A DNA stretch of 64,000 nt. It comes from CAIWHR01 sp963724975. Lineage in GTDB: Bacteria > Pseudomonadota > Gammaproteobacteria > Burkholderiales > Casimicrobiaceae. The translations under genes were made by a program, and so were the position numbers. This document shows, one piece after another, positions 55,480 through 64,000 of this stretch; position 1 is the stretch's first letter; each line of letters starts with the position of its first letter. The stretch spans positions 62,001 through 126,000 of the forward strand of contig CAVRXB010000008.1 in assembly GCA_963724975.1 (NCBI GenBank). The letters are read 5' to 3'. The notes under the pieces are model-generated. The model searched no databases. It had not been told where the DNA came from and saw only the letters and a list, made by a program, of their open reading frames with translations.

Positions 55480-55905
55480 ATGACGACGATCGATTTCTAC
55501 ACGCACTGCGCCAATCGGTTCGAGGTCGCCGCGACGCTCGTTGCGAAGGCGTGGGCGCAACATGGCAGCGCCCGCGTGCTGACGCCCGATGTCAACGGCA
55601 CCGACACGTTCGACCGGTTCCTGTGGCAATGGCCGTCGCTCGGGTTCGTTCCGCATTGCCGCCTCGACAGCGCACTGGCCCCGGAAACGCCGGTGCTGGT
55701 CGATCACGCGCTTACCCATGAAGGGCTGGCCGCGGTGCTCGTCAATCTGCACCCGTCGCCGCCGCCGTTCTTTTCGCGTTTCGAGCGCCTGGTCGAGGTC
55801 ATCGGCATCGACGAGGATGCCGCCGCGGCCGGTCGCGAGCGATGGAAGTTTTACAAGGCGCGCGGCTACGAAGTACGTTCGCACAACCTCGCGGAACGCG
55901 GCTGA
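55480..55905 (+). CDS. holC: DNA polymerase III chi subunit
   Basis: 141 residues: MTTIDFYTHCANRFEVAATL, FDRFLWQWPSLGFVPHCRLD, ETPVLVDH and ERWKFYKARGYEVRSHNL. Full-length HolC, which links SSB to the clamp loader. The pepA-holC pair is the standard betaproteobacterial arrangement; gap 25 bp. Confidence 0.95.
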   Translation: MTTIDFYTHCANRFEVAATLVAKAWAQHGSARVLTPDVNGTDTFDRFLWQWPSLGFVPHCRLDSALAPETPVLVDHALTHEGLAAVLVNLHPSPPPFFSRFERLVEVIGIDEDAAAAGRERWKFYKARGYEVRSHNLAERG

Positions 55906-55916
55906 CGCCGAGAAAA

Positions 55917-56814
55917 ATGCCCACCGCACGGGAACTGCTCGAGCAAGCCGACGCGCTGATGCGCCGCAATCGCGCACCGGGGCAGGAGTCCGATATCCCG
56001 GAATTGACCGACGAGATCGCGGTCGCAGCCGCAGCCACTGGCGCGCCGTCGCGGGCGATGATGGTGTCGCGGTCGACGCCTCAGAGGCGACACAGCCGTG
56101 ACGACGATGTGCCCGAGCTCAACGACGCCGTCGAGGAACTGTCGCTGCATCCACTCCCCGACGACGAAGGCGAAGTCTCACGCTGGCTCGAGGGCGACCT
56201 TGGCGAGTCGAGCATCACCGGACCGGCGCCGGATTCCATTGCGGTCGTCCCGCCGTCGACATTGCGCGCGCCGCCGCCCGAGGTCGAGACGCCGTTGAAC
56301 GCCGGCAGCGGAATCGCCGGTGCCCATCGCGCCCACGCCAGCCGCGACACTCGTTGCCCAGGTGACGGGAACGCTGTCCAGCGTCCCCGCCGAGCCACCT
56401 CCGGCCAGCGATCCTGGATTCGACGCAATGCTGGGCACTGAGCCTGCCAAGGCAGCAGTCGAACCGGAGCTCTCGCCGGTAGCTTCCGCCCCGTCGCCTC
56501 TGGCGCCCCCGTCTGCGCACGGCGAATCGACCGCGCCGGTGCCGATTGCCGAGACAGCCTCGCCAGCGACTCCTGACGAGCGGCAATGGGAAGGACTCGC
56601 CGAGGAGATCCGGATGCAGGTGCTGCAGCGGATCGATATCTTCACCGACACCGGATTGCAGGGCGAGCTCGCCGCGCGGCTGCAGCCGATTGTCGATCGC
56701 GCCAGCGCCGATCTCGTGACGACGATCAACCGCGAAGTCGGCCAGATCCTGCGCGCGTACGTTGCCGAAGCCATAGAGCGCGAGATCGAAACGTGGCGCG
56801 AAAGCAATCCATGA
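55917..56814 (+). CDS. Disordered hypothetical protein with helical C-terminus, frameshifted
   Basis: Starts MPTARELLEQADALMRRNRA, followed by DIPELTDEI and VPELNDAVEELSLHPLPDDE, then a long Ala/Pro-rich region and a helical end (IRMQVLQRIDIFTDTGLQGE, ADLVTTINREVGQILRAYVA). One base shift near 56310 joins two open frames into about 298 residues. Location and the IPxLTDxV-like repeats match the uncharacterised gene that follows holC in Burkholderiales. Confidence 0.65.
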
Positions 56815-56840
56815 TCTCCCGCCGTTCGCAGTCTTGCGGA

Positions 56841-56869
56841 TTGTGCGCACGTCCGATTGCCGCTAGACT
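56841..56869 (+). promoter_or_regulatory. Predicted promoter of the aromatic leader/DAHP synthase unit
   Basis: -35 TTGTGC and -10 TAGACT with a 17-bp spacer. A transcript from here would begin about 30 bases before the leader ATG at 56910. Confidence 0.5.
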
Positions 56870-56909
56870 GCCTCTCATGCTCAACGCTCGATCCGCGGTT
56901 GCGCCGTCC

Positions 56910-56981
56910 ATGAGCCCTCGCCTGTGGGGCGGATATGCATTTTATTTCTGGGCAACGACCACGGGCCGCGTTCACGCTTAG
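56910..56981 (+). CDS. Aromatic-rich leader peptide (attenuation) upstream of DAHP synthase
   Basis: 23 codons: MSPRL, then WGGYAFYFW, then ATTTGRVHA. Six of nine consecutive codons are for Trp, Tyr or Phe (W-G-G-Y-A-F-Y-F-W), the end products of the pathway that the next gene opens. It ends 23 bases before a strong terminator. An in-frame ATG at 56877 would add 11 residues. No strong ribosome site at either start, which is the weakest point. Confidence 0.7.
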   Translation: MSPRLWGGYAFYFWATTTGRVHA

Positions 56982-57004
56982 CAGCAGCAGACATTACGCA
57001 AGCG

Positions 57005-57037
57005 TCGGGCGGCCCCCAAAGGCCGCCCGATTTTTTT
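57005..57037 (+). terminator. Attenuator hairpin
   Basis: TCGGGCGGCC pairs perfectly with GGCCGCCCGA (10 bp, 6-base loop CCCAAA region) and is followed by seven T. It ends 14 bases before the DAHP synthase ATG. Confidence 0.85.
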
Positions 57038-57051
57038 GATCGGAGGACGCC

Positions 57052-58068
57052 ATGATCATCGTGATGCAGCCCGACGCCGACGACGCGGCGATTGCCGCCG
57101 TCGAGGCAAAGATCCGAGCGCACGGGCTCGACGTGCACATTTCGCGCGGCACCGAGCGCACGCTGATTGGCGCCGTCGGCGACGAGCGCAAGCTCGATCC
57201 GGAGATGTTCGATCCAATGCCGGGCGTCGAGAAATCGATGCACATCGTGAAGCCGTACAAGCTTGTTGCGCGCGAGTGGCACAAGGCCAACACGATCGTG
57301 ACAGCGGGCGGCAAGCCGTTCGGAGGCTCGACCGTCCAGGTAATCGCCGGGCCTTGCTCGGTCGAAACCCCCGCGCAGATGGCGGCCGCGGCCGAGGGCG
57401 TGGCGGCGGGTGGCGCGCGGCTGATGCGCGGCGGCGCGTTCAAGCCGCGGACATCGCCTTATGCTTTCCAGGGCAAGGGTGTGGACGGCCTCAAGCTTCT
57501 CAAGGATGCGGCCGACGGGCGCGAATTGCCGGTAGTCACCGAACTCATGGACGCGCGCATGCTGGACACGTTCCTCGAATACGGCGTGGACGTGATCCAG
57601 ATCGGCACGCGCAACATGCAGAACTTCGATCTGCTGAAGGCGGTCGGGCAGGTTGCCACGCCGGTAATCCTGAAACGCGGAATGAGTGCAACGATCGCCG
57701 AATGGCTGATGGCCGGTGAGTACATCGCCGCGGGCGGCAACCACAACATCATCTTCTGCGAGCGCGGCATTCGCACGTTCGAGACCGCGTATCGCAACGT
57801 GCTCGACGTCACGGCGATCGCCGTGATGAAGCGCGAGACGCACCTGCCCGTGATCGTCGATCCGTCGCATGCCGGCGGCAAAGCATGGATGGTCGCCGCA
57901 CTGTCGCGTGCCGCCGTGGCCGCCGGCGCTGATGGATTGCTGATCGAGATCCATCCGAACCCGAAGGACGCGTGGTGCGACGCCGATCAGGCGTTGACGC
58001 CGGCGGAATTCGCGACCCTCATGAGCGAGCTGCGCGCAGTGGCCCGCGCTGTCGGCCGCGACTTGTAA
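57052..58068 (+). CDS. aroF: 3-deoxy-7-phosphoheptulonate (DAHP) synthase, regulatory-domain type
   Basis: 338 residues. An N-terminal ferredoxin-like (ACT-like) domain of about 70 residues (MIIVMQPDADDAAIAAVEAK, SRGTERTLIGAVGDERKLDP) precedes the barrel: VIAGPCSVETPAQM, LMRGGAFKPRTSPYAFQGKG, IQIGTRNMQNFDLLK, RGMSATIAEWLMAGEYI and VDPSHAGGKAWM. It joins PEP and erythrose 4-phosphate in the first step of aromatic synthesis. The start is fixed by CGGAGGACGCC directly upstream. Control by attenuation is suggested by the leader and hairpin, and feedback control by the N-terminal domain. Confidence 0.93.
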   Translation: MIIVMQPDADDAAIAAVEAKIRAHGLDVHISRGTERTLIGAVGDERKLDPEMFDPMPGVEKSMHIVKPYKLVAREWHKANTIVTAGGKPFGGSTVQVIAGPCSVETPAQMAAAAEGVAAGGARLMRGGAFKPRTSPYAFQGKGVDGLKLLKDAADGRELPVVTELMDARMLDTFLEYGVDVIQIGTRNMQNFDLLKAVGQVATPVILKRGMSATIAEWLMAGEYIAAGGNHNIIFCERGIRTFETAYRNVLDVTAIAVMKRETHLPVIVDPSHAGGKAWMVAALSRAAVAAGADGLLIEIHPNPKDAWCDADQALTPAEFATLMSELRAVARAVGRDL

Positions 58069-58161
58069 CCGGCTGCGAAAAAGACGCGGGGTGCGGTGCC
58101 CTCTCTCGTCTCGTGGAGAGGACAGGCGCGACGGCGATGACGCCGCGCGTAGAATCGAAGC

Positions 58162-58815
58162 ATGTTCTGGCTCAAGGAAATCGAGCATCGGTATGGCGCG
58201 ACCGTCGTGGTGCGCGTCGCAGCATGGCAGGCGGCGGCAGGGGAGCACTGGCTTCTCGCCGGCCCATCGGGCAGCGGCAAGTCGACGCTGTTGCACATCC
58301 TTTCCGGATTGACGTTGCCGAGCCACGGCGATGTGCTCGTCGCGGGTATCGATCTCAAGACGCGTGTGGGAAGCGCGCTCGACCGTTGGCGCGGGCGCAC
58401 TGTCGGTTTCGTGCCGCAACGATTGCACCTCGTGGCCGCGCTCACGGTGCGTGACAATCTGCGTCTCGCCCAATATCTTGCCGCGCTGCCCGATGAACCG
58501 CAGCGCGTGCACGAGTTGCTCGAAGCGGTGCAAATCGCAGATCTTGCGCAACGCTATCCGCGCGAGCTGTCGCAAGGCGAGGCGCAGCGCGTCGCAATCG
58601 CGCGCGCCGTCGTCAATCGGCCGTCGCTCGTGCTCGCCGACGAGCCAACTGCGAATCTCGACGACACGCACGCAGCGGCAGCACTCGAGCTGTTGCGCGC
58701 CCAGGCAATCGCGGTCAACGCGACGCTCGTCGTGGCGTCGCACGACGCGCGCGTGCGGCCGCTTCTGCCGCGCACTCACACGTTGCCATCGCGGCCGCTG
58801 GAGGACGCGGCATGA
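58162..58815 (+). CDS. ABC transporter ATP-binding protein (LolD/MacB-like)
   Basis: 217 residues: Walker A LLAGPSGSGKST, Q-loop VGFVPQRLHLVAAL, signature LSQGEAQRVAIARAV (Gln-Gly where LSGGQ is usual), Walker B LVLADEPTANLDD and H-loop ASHD. Short exporter-type ATPase. It forms a cassette with the permease (58913) and the DUF3299 gene (60158). Confidence 0.85.
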   Translation: MFWLKEIEHRYGATVVVRVAAWQAAAGEHWLLAGPSGSGKSTLLHILSGLTLPSHGDVLVAGIDLKTRVGSALDRWRGRTVGFVPQRLHLVAALTVRDNLRLAQYLAALPDEPQRVHELLEAVQIADLAQRYPRELSQGEAQRVAIARAVVNRPSLVLADEPTANLDDTHAAAALELLRAQAIAVNATLVVASHDARVRPLLPRTHTLPSRPLEDAA

Positions 58816-58912
58816 GCGCCGCCGGGCCGCCCCAAGGCGCGAATTGCTTCCCCTCTGGGGGCAGCGCAGCGGCCGAATTGGCCAATGAGGCCGCAAGCGT
58901 GGGGGCACAACA

Positions 58913-60153
58913 ATGAATGTGATGCGCCTGGCGTTGGCCTACGCCAGGCGGCGTCCCCTCGCCACCCTGCTCAACGTGCTGCTGCTCGCCGTCGGCGTCG
59001 CGACGATCACGCTCGTGATCCTGCTGTCGCATGAGCTCGACTCCCGGCTTTCACGCGAGGCCGCCGGCATCGATCTCGTGGTCGGGGCGAAAGGCAGCCC
59101 GTTGCAGCTCGTGCTGGCGGGCGTCTATCACGCCGACATCCCGCCGGGAAACATCCCTCTCGCCGCGGTGGAATCGCTGCGCAGGAATCCGCTGGTCGGC
59201 GAGGTGATTCCGCTCGCCCTCGGCGACAGTTTCCACGGTTTCCGCATCGTCGGCACCGAACCCGCGTTCGTGGCGCACTATCGGGCGACGCTGGCGAGCT
59301 GGACGTCTTTGGGTGGCACCGCTCGACGCAGTGCTCGGCAGCGACGTCGCCCGCACCTCGAATTTGAACGCGGGAAGCACGTTCGCGGGCTCGCACGGTC
59401 TCGCCGAAGGCGGCGGCATGCACGAGGACGCGCGTTACACCGTGGTTGGTGTGCTCGCGCCCACGGGATCGGTGATCGACCGACTCGTGCTGACCGGCAT
59501 CGACAGCGTATGGAAGGTGCACGAACATCATTATGACGACGACGACGAGAAGAGCACGCACGGCGCAGCGACAGCGAAGTCTGCGAACCGACGTGACACC
59601 GGCACCCGTGCGCGAAGTAACACTCGCGCTCGTCAAATACAAAACGCCGCTTGCGGCAGCGAGCCTGCCGCGAGCGATCAATGCCGAAACCGTCCTGCAA
59701 GCTGCGTCGCCGGCCTTCGAGAGTGCGCGCCTGATGACGGTCTTCGGCGTCGGCACCGACGTGATCCGCGCATTCGCGCTGCTGTTGATCGCGGCATCGG
59801 CATTGGGATTGTTTGTCGCGTTGACGCAGGCACTCGACGAGCGCCGATACGACATCGCGATCATGCGCGCGCTGGGCGCCTCTAGGACCACCGTTGTCGC
59901 CTTGCTGATGGTCGAGAGTCTGCTGCTGTGCGCTTGCGGTCTCGTCCTCGGGCTTGCATTGGCGCACGGTCTCGCCGCGAATATTGGCGTGTGGCTGCCG
60001 GCAGCGGCGCCGCTCGCGGCGGGCGCCCGTGCTTTTCGCGCCGAGGAATGGGCGGTGGCGGCGCTCGCGCTCGGCGTGGGTATAATGGCGACGTTGATCC
60101 CGGCGTGGCGCGCGTACCGTCTCGACGTTTCCGCCACGCTCGCCGAAGGGTGA
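58913..60153 (+). CDS. ABC transporter permease (FtsX/MacB-like), frameshifted
   Basis: MNVMRLALAYARRRPLATLL opens an N-terminal span, a periplasmic region (REAAGIDLVVGAKGSPLQLV, VYHADIPPGNIPLAAVESLR) and, after single-base shifts near 59318 and 59580, three C-terminal spans with FALLLIAASALGLFVALTQA, RRYDIAIMRALGASRTTVVA. That is the FtsX fold of four spans and one large periplasmic domain. Joined length is about 413 residues. The loop contains a His/Asp-rich HEHHYDDDDEK segment that could bind metal. Confidence 0.75.
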
Positions 60154-60157
60154 TGCC

Positions 60158-60664
60158 ATGATGCGATTCGCCCCTGCCATTTTCGCCGTCGCCACCGTTG
60201 TCGTCGCCGTCGCGCTTCCCGCGCACGCCGTGACGAGCGACATACCGCAAGCCGGCCTGCCGACCGCAAACGACTACAGCCAGACGCTCCTGCCCGAACG
60301 CGCGGGGGTCGTGTCGTGGCGCACACTCTCGCAAGTGCAGCCCGTCAAGCAGAACGGCAAGATGATCGCCGAGTTCTCGAAAGAGATCCTGGTGCTCGAC
60401 AAGAAGAACGTCCGTGTGCAGGGCTTCATCATTCCGCTCGACATCGGCGACAAGCAAAAGCGTTTCCTGCTTACCGCCGTCCCGCCACATTGCGCTTTCT
60501 GCCTTCCGGCAGGCCCCGACGGCGTCGTTGAGGTGATCGCGAAGACGCCCGTCAAATACGGCTTCGAGCCGATCGTCGTGTCCGGCAAGTTCGTCGTGCT
60601 AAAGGACGATGAGAACGGCCTGCTCTATCGGCTCACCGATGCCGAGTCGATCGGTGCGCAGTAG
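60158..60664 (+). CDS. DUF3299 exported protein
   Basis: 168 residues with signal peptide (MMRFAPAIFAVATVVVAVAL, cleavage near AHA). The DUF3299 core is present: VRVQGFIIPLDIGDKQKRFL, LTAVPPHCAFCLPAGPDGVV, FVVLKDDENGLLYRL. The CxFC pair after the PP turn is conserved in the family and suggests metal or redox function. It follows the permease by 4 bp. Confidence 0.85.
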   Translation: MMRFAPAIFAVATVVVAVALPAHAVTSDIPQAGLPTANDYSQTLLPERAGVVSWRTLSQVQPVKQNGKMIAEFSKEILVLDKKNVRVQGFIIPLDIGDKQKRFLLTAVPPHCAFCLPAGPDGVVEVIAKTPVKYGFEPIVVSGKFVVLKDDENGLLYRLTDAESIGAQ

Positions 60665-60785
60665 GTTCGTAAGAGGGGAGCGCCTCCACAAACCAGACGT
60701 TCTCGGGCCGCTCGGCAAATCGGGCGCCATCGGAACTCCCTGAGCAAAGGTTGCTCCGGATCAATACCGTCCCGCGCGCCGTGCG

Positions 60786-60804
60786 GATAATGCGAATCAT
60801 TCTC
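60786..60804. promoter_or_regulatory. Fur box upstream of feoA
   Basis: GATAATGCGAATCATTCTC matches the GATAATGATAATCATTATC consensus at 16 of 19 positions, ending 14 bp before the feoA ATG at 60818. Confidence 0.8.
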
Positions 60805-60817
60805 GATTGTGTCGACG

Positions 60818-61072
60818 ATGATTCCGCTCTTCCAACTCTCGCCCGGCGCCGAGGGGACCGTCAGCGCGGTCCGTGGCGATGCTGCGTTGCGCCTGCGCCT
60901 CGCCGCGATGGGCTTTCGCATCGGCCAACGGATCCGCATGATACGCAAGGGCGTTTTCGCGGGGCCGCTGCATGTCCGCCTCGGCACGACTGATGTGATC
61001 CTCCGGCGCAGCCAGGCCGGACAGATAGACGTCATTCGTTGCCGGGCCGGACAGATCGACGTCATTCGTTGA
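60818..61072 (+). CDS. feoA: Ferrous iron transport accessory protein FeoA, with duplicated tail
   Basis: 84 residues from MIPLFQLSPGAEGTVSAVRG (a GTG three codons earlier is possible). SH3-like fold: LRLRLAAMGFRIGQRIRMIR, FAGPLHVRLGTTDVILRRSQ. The C-terminus carries AGQIDVIR twice, 10 residues apart, from a 30-bp tandem duplication, so the protein is one unit longer than usual. It binds FeoB in the inner membrane. The feoB start is 11 bp downstream. Confidence 0.9.
   Translation: MIPLFQLSPGAEGTVSAVRGDAALRLRLAAMGFRIGQRIRMIRKGVFAGPLHVRLGTTDVILRRSQAGQIDVIRCRAGQIDVIR
61016..61072 (+). repeat. 30-bp tandem duplication at the feoA 3' end
   Basis: GCCGGACAGATAGACGTCAT at 61016 and GCCGGACAGATCGACGTCAT at 61046. 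One base differs in the shared core. Confidence 0.9.
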
Positions 61073-61082
61073 AGGCCTCCTC

Positions 61083-62871
61083 GTGAAGCGCCTGGCGCTC
61101 GTCGGCATGCCGAACACCGGCAAGTCGACGTTCTTCAATCGCGTCACCGGCGCCTCGCAACGCTCGGGCAACTGGCCCGGCGTCACGGTCGATCTCCATG
61201 CCGAGCAAGGTGCTACTCGGCGGAAGCATGGTCGAGATCGTCGATCTGCCGGGAATCTACGATCTCCATGGATTCTCCGATGACGAGCGGATCGTCCGCA
61301 ATTTTCTGGAGAGCGCAACTGTCGATCTCGTCGCCGTTGTCATCAACGCCGCGCAGGTGGAACGCCAGCTCGGGCTCGCGCTGGAGCTGCGGGACCTTGG
61401 ACTGCCGACGGCGATCCTCCTCAACATGGCCGACGAGGCGAAGCAGCTCGGCATCCGTATCGATACGCCGGCGCTCACGCGCGAGATCAGCACGCCGGCG
61501 GCATTAATGTCGGCGAAGCACGGCCATGGACATCATGAAGTGCTAACCATGCTGACGCGTGCACTCGCGTCGTCGTCGCCGATGCCGCTCGGCGCGGTGC
61601 GGTCGCGTCTTGCCGCCTCCGACCGGATTGCCGTCGACACTGCGGCAGCGCTCGAGGCAGCGGTTTACATTCCCGAACAGATGTCGGGGCAGTTCACCGA
61701 TCGCATCGACCGCCTGCTGCTCCATCCGTGGCTTGGGCTGCCGCTATTTTTCCTGCTGATGCTCCTCGTCTTCGAGGGTGTGTTCGCCATGGGTGAGCCG
61801 CTGCAGCGCGCGATGCAGGCGGCATTCGACGCGGTACGTACGAACGCGCTCGAGCCGCTGCTCGTGTCAACACCTGCGATGGTTCGCGGATTCCTGCTCG
61901 ACGGCGTCTGGTCGGGCATGGTGACGGTCGCGGCGTTCGTGCCGCTGATCATTCTCTTCTTCCTGTTCATGGCGGTGGTCGAAGACTCGGGCTATTTGTC
62001 GCGGGCTGCGTTTCTCACCGACGCGCTGATGGCGAAGCTCGGTCTCGACGGGCGCAGTTTCGTGATGATGCTGATGGGCTTCGGCTGCAACGTCCCGGCA
62101 GCGATGGGCACGCGGATCATGCGCTCGCGCGGACTGCGGCTCCTGACGATGATGATCATTCCAGTTTCGTTGTGCTCGGCGCGGCTGCAGGTGTTCCTGT
62201 TCCTCACCGCCGCCATCTTCGCGCCGCGGCAAGCGCCATGGGTGATCTTCTCACTGTATGTGATGAGCTTCGTCGCGGCGATCGTGACTGCGGCGGCGTT
62301 CAAGGGCCGCTTCCGCAGCGATGAACCGTTCGTGCTGGAGCTGCCACCGTACAGGCTGCCGACGCTTCGCCAGATCGCGCTTCGCGCATGGCACGAGGTC
62401 CGGCACTTCCTGCGCCGCGCGACCAAGTTCATCGTCGGCGGCGTCGTCCTCATCTGGTTGCTCACCAACCTTCCTGCGGGTGTGAATCCAGGCTCAAGCA
62501 ACTCGCTTGCCGGCATGCTGGGGCATTTTTTCCAACCGGTACTGGCGCCGCTCGGCATCGATGAGCGGCTGACCGTCGCGCTGATCTTCGGCTTCGTCGC
62601 CAAGGAAGTGCTGATCGGCGCATTCGCCGTGATATTCGGGCTCGAAGGCCAGGCGCTCGCTGACAGCCTGGGCGGACGGATGGACTGGGTGCAGGCGTAC
62701 AGCTTCATGCTGTTCACGCTGATCTACACGCCGTGCCTCTCGACGGTCGCCGCGTTGCGCGCCGAGGCCAGGAGCAGCGGATTCGCCGTGCTGTCGGTGA
62801 CGTGGTCGATCCTGCTTGCCTGGGCCGCAAGCTTCGCGTTCTACCAGCTCGCGCGGCATTTCGGATACTAG
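61083..62871 (+). CDS. feoB: Ferrous iron transporter FeoB, frameshifted
   Basis: The N-terminal G domain has G1 GMPNTGKST, G2 region NWPGVTVD, G3 VDLPG and G4 NMAD. It is followed by the two Gate domains (MGFGCNVPAAMGTRIMRSRG and TLIYTPCLSTVAALRAEARS) and the core spans. One extra base near 61198 breaks the frame inside the G domain; the joined product is about 595 residues, on the short side for FeoB. It takes up Fe2+. Cotranscribed with feoA under the Fur box. Confidence 0.9.
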
Positions 62872-62906
62872 GCAGCGCGCGCAGGCGGATCGCGCGCTCG
62901 ATCCGC

Positions 62907-62912
62907 TATAAT
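62907..62912 (+). promoter_or_regulatory. Possible -10 element before valS
   Basis: TATAAT, an exact -10, 48 bp before the valS ATG. No convincing -35 was seen 17 bp upstream. Confidence 0.35.
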
Positions 62913-62960
62913 TTCAAGCTTTTGGACGCTCGTGCGGTTACGCCAGCCGCGCGCTCCGAC

Positions 62961-64000
62961 ATGGAACTCGCCAAGAGCTTCGAGCCGCACGCGATCGAGC
63001 AGAAATGGTATCCGATCTGGGAATCCCGCGGCGATTTCAAGCCACGCTTCCAGCCCGGCGCGCGTCCGTATTGCATCCAGCTGCCGCCGCCCAACGTCAC
63101 GGGTACGCTGCACATGGGTCACGCGTTCCAGCAAACGATCATGGACGTGCTGATCCGCTATCACCGCATGCTCGGCTGCAACACGCTGTGGCAAGTGGGC
63201 ACCGACCACGCCGGCATCGCGACGCAGATCGTCGTCGAGCAGCAGCTCAAGGCGGAAGGAAAATCGCGGCACGATCTCGGGCGCGAAAAATTCGTCGAGC
63301 GCGTGTGGGCATGGAAAAGAGAATCCGGATCGGCGATCACCCTTCAAATGCGCCGCCTCGGTGCCGCTGCGGACTGGTCGCGCGAGCGGTTCACGATGGA
63401 CGAAGGTCTCTCCGCAGCAGTCGTCGAGACATTCGTGCGGCTCCACGAGGACGGCCTCATCTATCGCGGCAAGCGGCTCGTCAGTTGGGACCCGACGCTC
63501 GGCACGGCGGTATCGGACCTCGAAGTCGACAACGAGGAAGAGCAAGGGAAGATCTGGGAAATCCGCTACCCGCTCGTCGGTGAGAAGGGAGGAATCGTCG
63601 TCGCGACGACCCGGCCCGAGACGATGCTGGGTGACGTGGCGGTCGCGGTAAATCCCGACGACGTACGCTACCGCCACCTCATTGGCAAGAGCGTGACGCT
63701 GCCGCTGACCGGCCGCACGGTCCCCGTCATCGCGGACACTTATGTCGACAAGGAATTCGGCACCGGCGCGGTGAAAGTCACGCCGGCGCACGATTTCAAC
63801 GATTGGCAGATCGGCCTTCGCCATAAACTCGCGCCCATCGCCGTCCTCAACCTCGACGCAACGGTCAACGACAACGCGCCGCAGAAGTACCGCGGCCTCG
63901 ACCGTTATGCGGCGCGCAAGGCGGTGCTTGCGGATCTCATGGCGCAGGGTCTTGTCGTCAGCGAAAAACCGCACAAGATGGTGGTCCCGCGGTGCGGGCG
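62961..64000 (+). CDS. valS: Valyl-tRNA synthetase, N-terminal part
   Basis: Open from ATG at 62961 to the window edge. MELAKSFEPHAIEQKWYPIW, the class I signature PPPNVTGTLHMGHAF, LWQVGTDHAGIATQIVVEQQ, MDEGLSAAVVETFVRLHEDG and the editing domain opening (TTRPETMLGDVAVAVNPDD). Charges tRNA-Val; the C-terminal catalytic part (KMSKS) is beyond the window. valS close to pepA-holC is the usual order in Betaproteobacteria, here separated by an insert of aroF, ABC/DUF3299 and feoAB. Confidence 0.97.
   Translation, partial: MELAKSFEPHAIEQKWYPIWESRGDFKPRFQPGARPYCIQLPPPNVTGTLHMGHAFQQTIMDVLIRYHRMLGCNTLWQVGTDHAGIATQIVVEQQLKAEGKSRHDLGREKFVERVWAWKRESGSAITLQMRRLGAAADWSRERFTMDEGLSAAVVETFVRLHEDGLIYRGKRLVSWDPTLGTAVSDLEVDNEEEQGKIWEIRYPLVGEKGGIVVATTRPETMLGDVAVAVNPDDVRYRHLIGKSVTLPLTGRTVPVIADTYVDKEFGTGAVKVTPAHDFNDWQIGLRHKLAPIAVLNLDATVNDNAPQKYRGLDRYAARKAVLADLMAQGLVVSEKPHKMVVPRCG

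Noticed and set aside
56881..58908. 675-codon open frame on the minus strand
   Set aside because: It is antisense to aroF and the ABC ATPase gene and its translation is Arg/His-rich without motifs.
1..64000. CRISPR array, rRNA operon, prophage or plasmid origin
   Set aside because: No regularly spaced repeats, rRNA sequence, integrase, phage structural genes or replication genes were seen.

Overview
The window reads as a high-GC betaproteobacterial chromosome, close to Burkholderiales but not identifiable further by eye. The blocks lptG-lptF/pepA-holC...valS, ispB/rplU-rpmA and feoAB, a PHA phasin, and many Crp/Fnr regulators of the type common in Burkholderiales all point that way. It divides at an IS30 element (38.68-39.91 kb).

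The left part (1-38.6 kb) is an accessory, envelope- and stress-type region of mostly small, loosely packed genes: an NdvB-like cyclic glucan synthase (cut by the window start), entericidin, a BON/OsmY protein, two DUF3309 peptides, DUF3096 and lmo0937-type membrane peptides, a Cys-rich lipoprotein, a secreted caspase-like/HEAT protein, an AI-2E exporter, PLD, two hybrid histidine kinases sharing one PAS type, an MBL hydrolase with a response regulator, DedA, a di-haem cytochrome c, a BLUF-like protein, DUF6600, phasin, beta/gamma-crystallin, SOD, Hsp20 and a CDF transporter. Four Crp/Fnr paralogues sit among them. I find 18 copies of a 16-bp palindrome, TGTGCG-N4-CGCACA, between 1.2 and 34.9 kb. 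Nearly all lie about 35-190 bp upstream of these genes, and I saw none in the right part. This looks like a clustered, one-operator stress regulon with its likely regulators encoded inside it, and it is the main candidate for a new system here.

The right part (40-64 kb) is mainly housekeeping: two paralogous class III cyclases with TolB-like and TPR regions, an Fe(III)-type ABC importer, tRNA-Pro(CGG), ispB, rplU-rpmA, a rhomboid protease, lptFG, pepA-holC, an aromatic-pathway DAHP synthase behind a leader peptide and terminator, an ABC/DUF3299 cassette, Fur-box-feoAB, and valS (cut by the window end). The cyclase after rpmA is bracketed by a 109-bp direct repeat of the rpmA 3' end plus its terminator.

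Thirteen or more genes, in both parts and including feoB, carry single-base frameshifts while the reading in the next frame stays well conserved. Read errors are the simplest explanation, so these genes are given with their corrected spans. Separately, decayed 3' ends of AI-2E, DedA and rpmA-like genes mark real past rearrangements.
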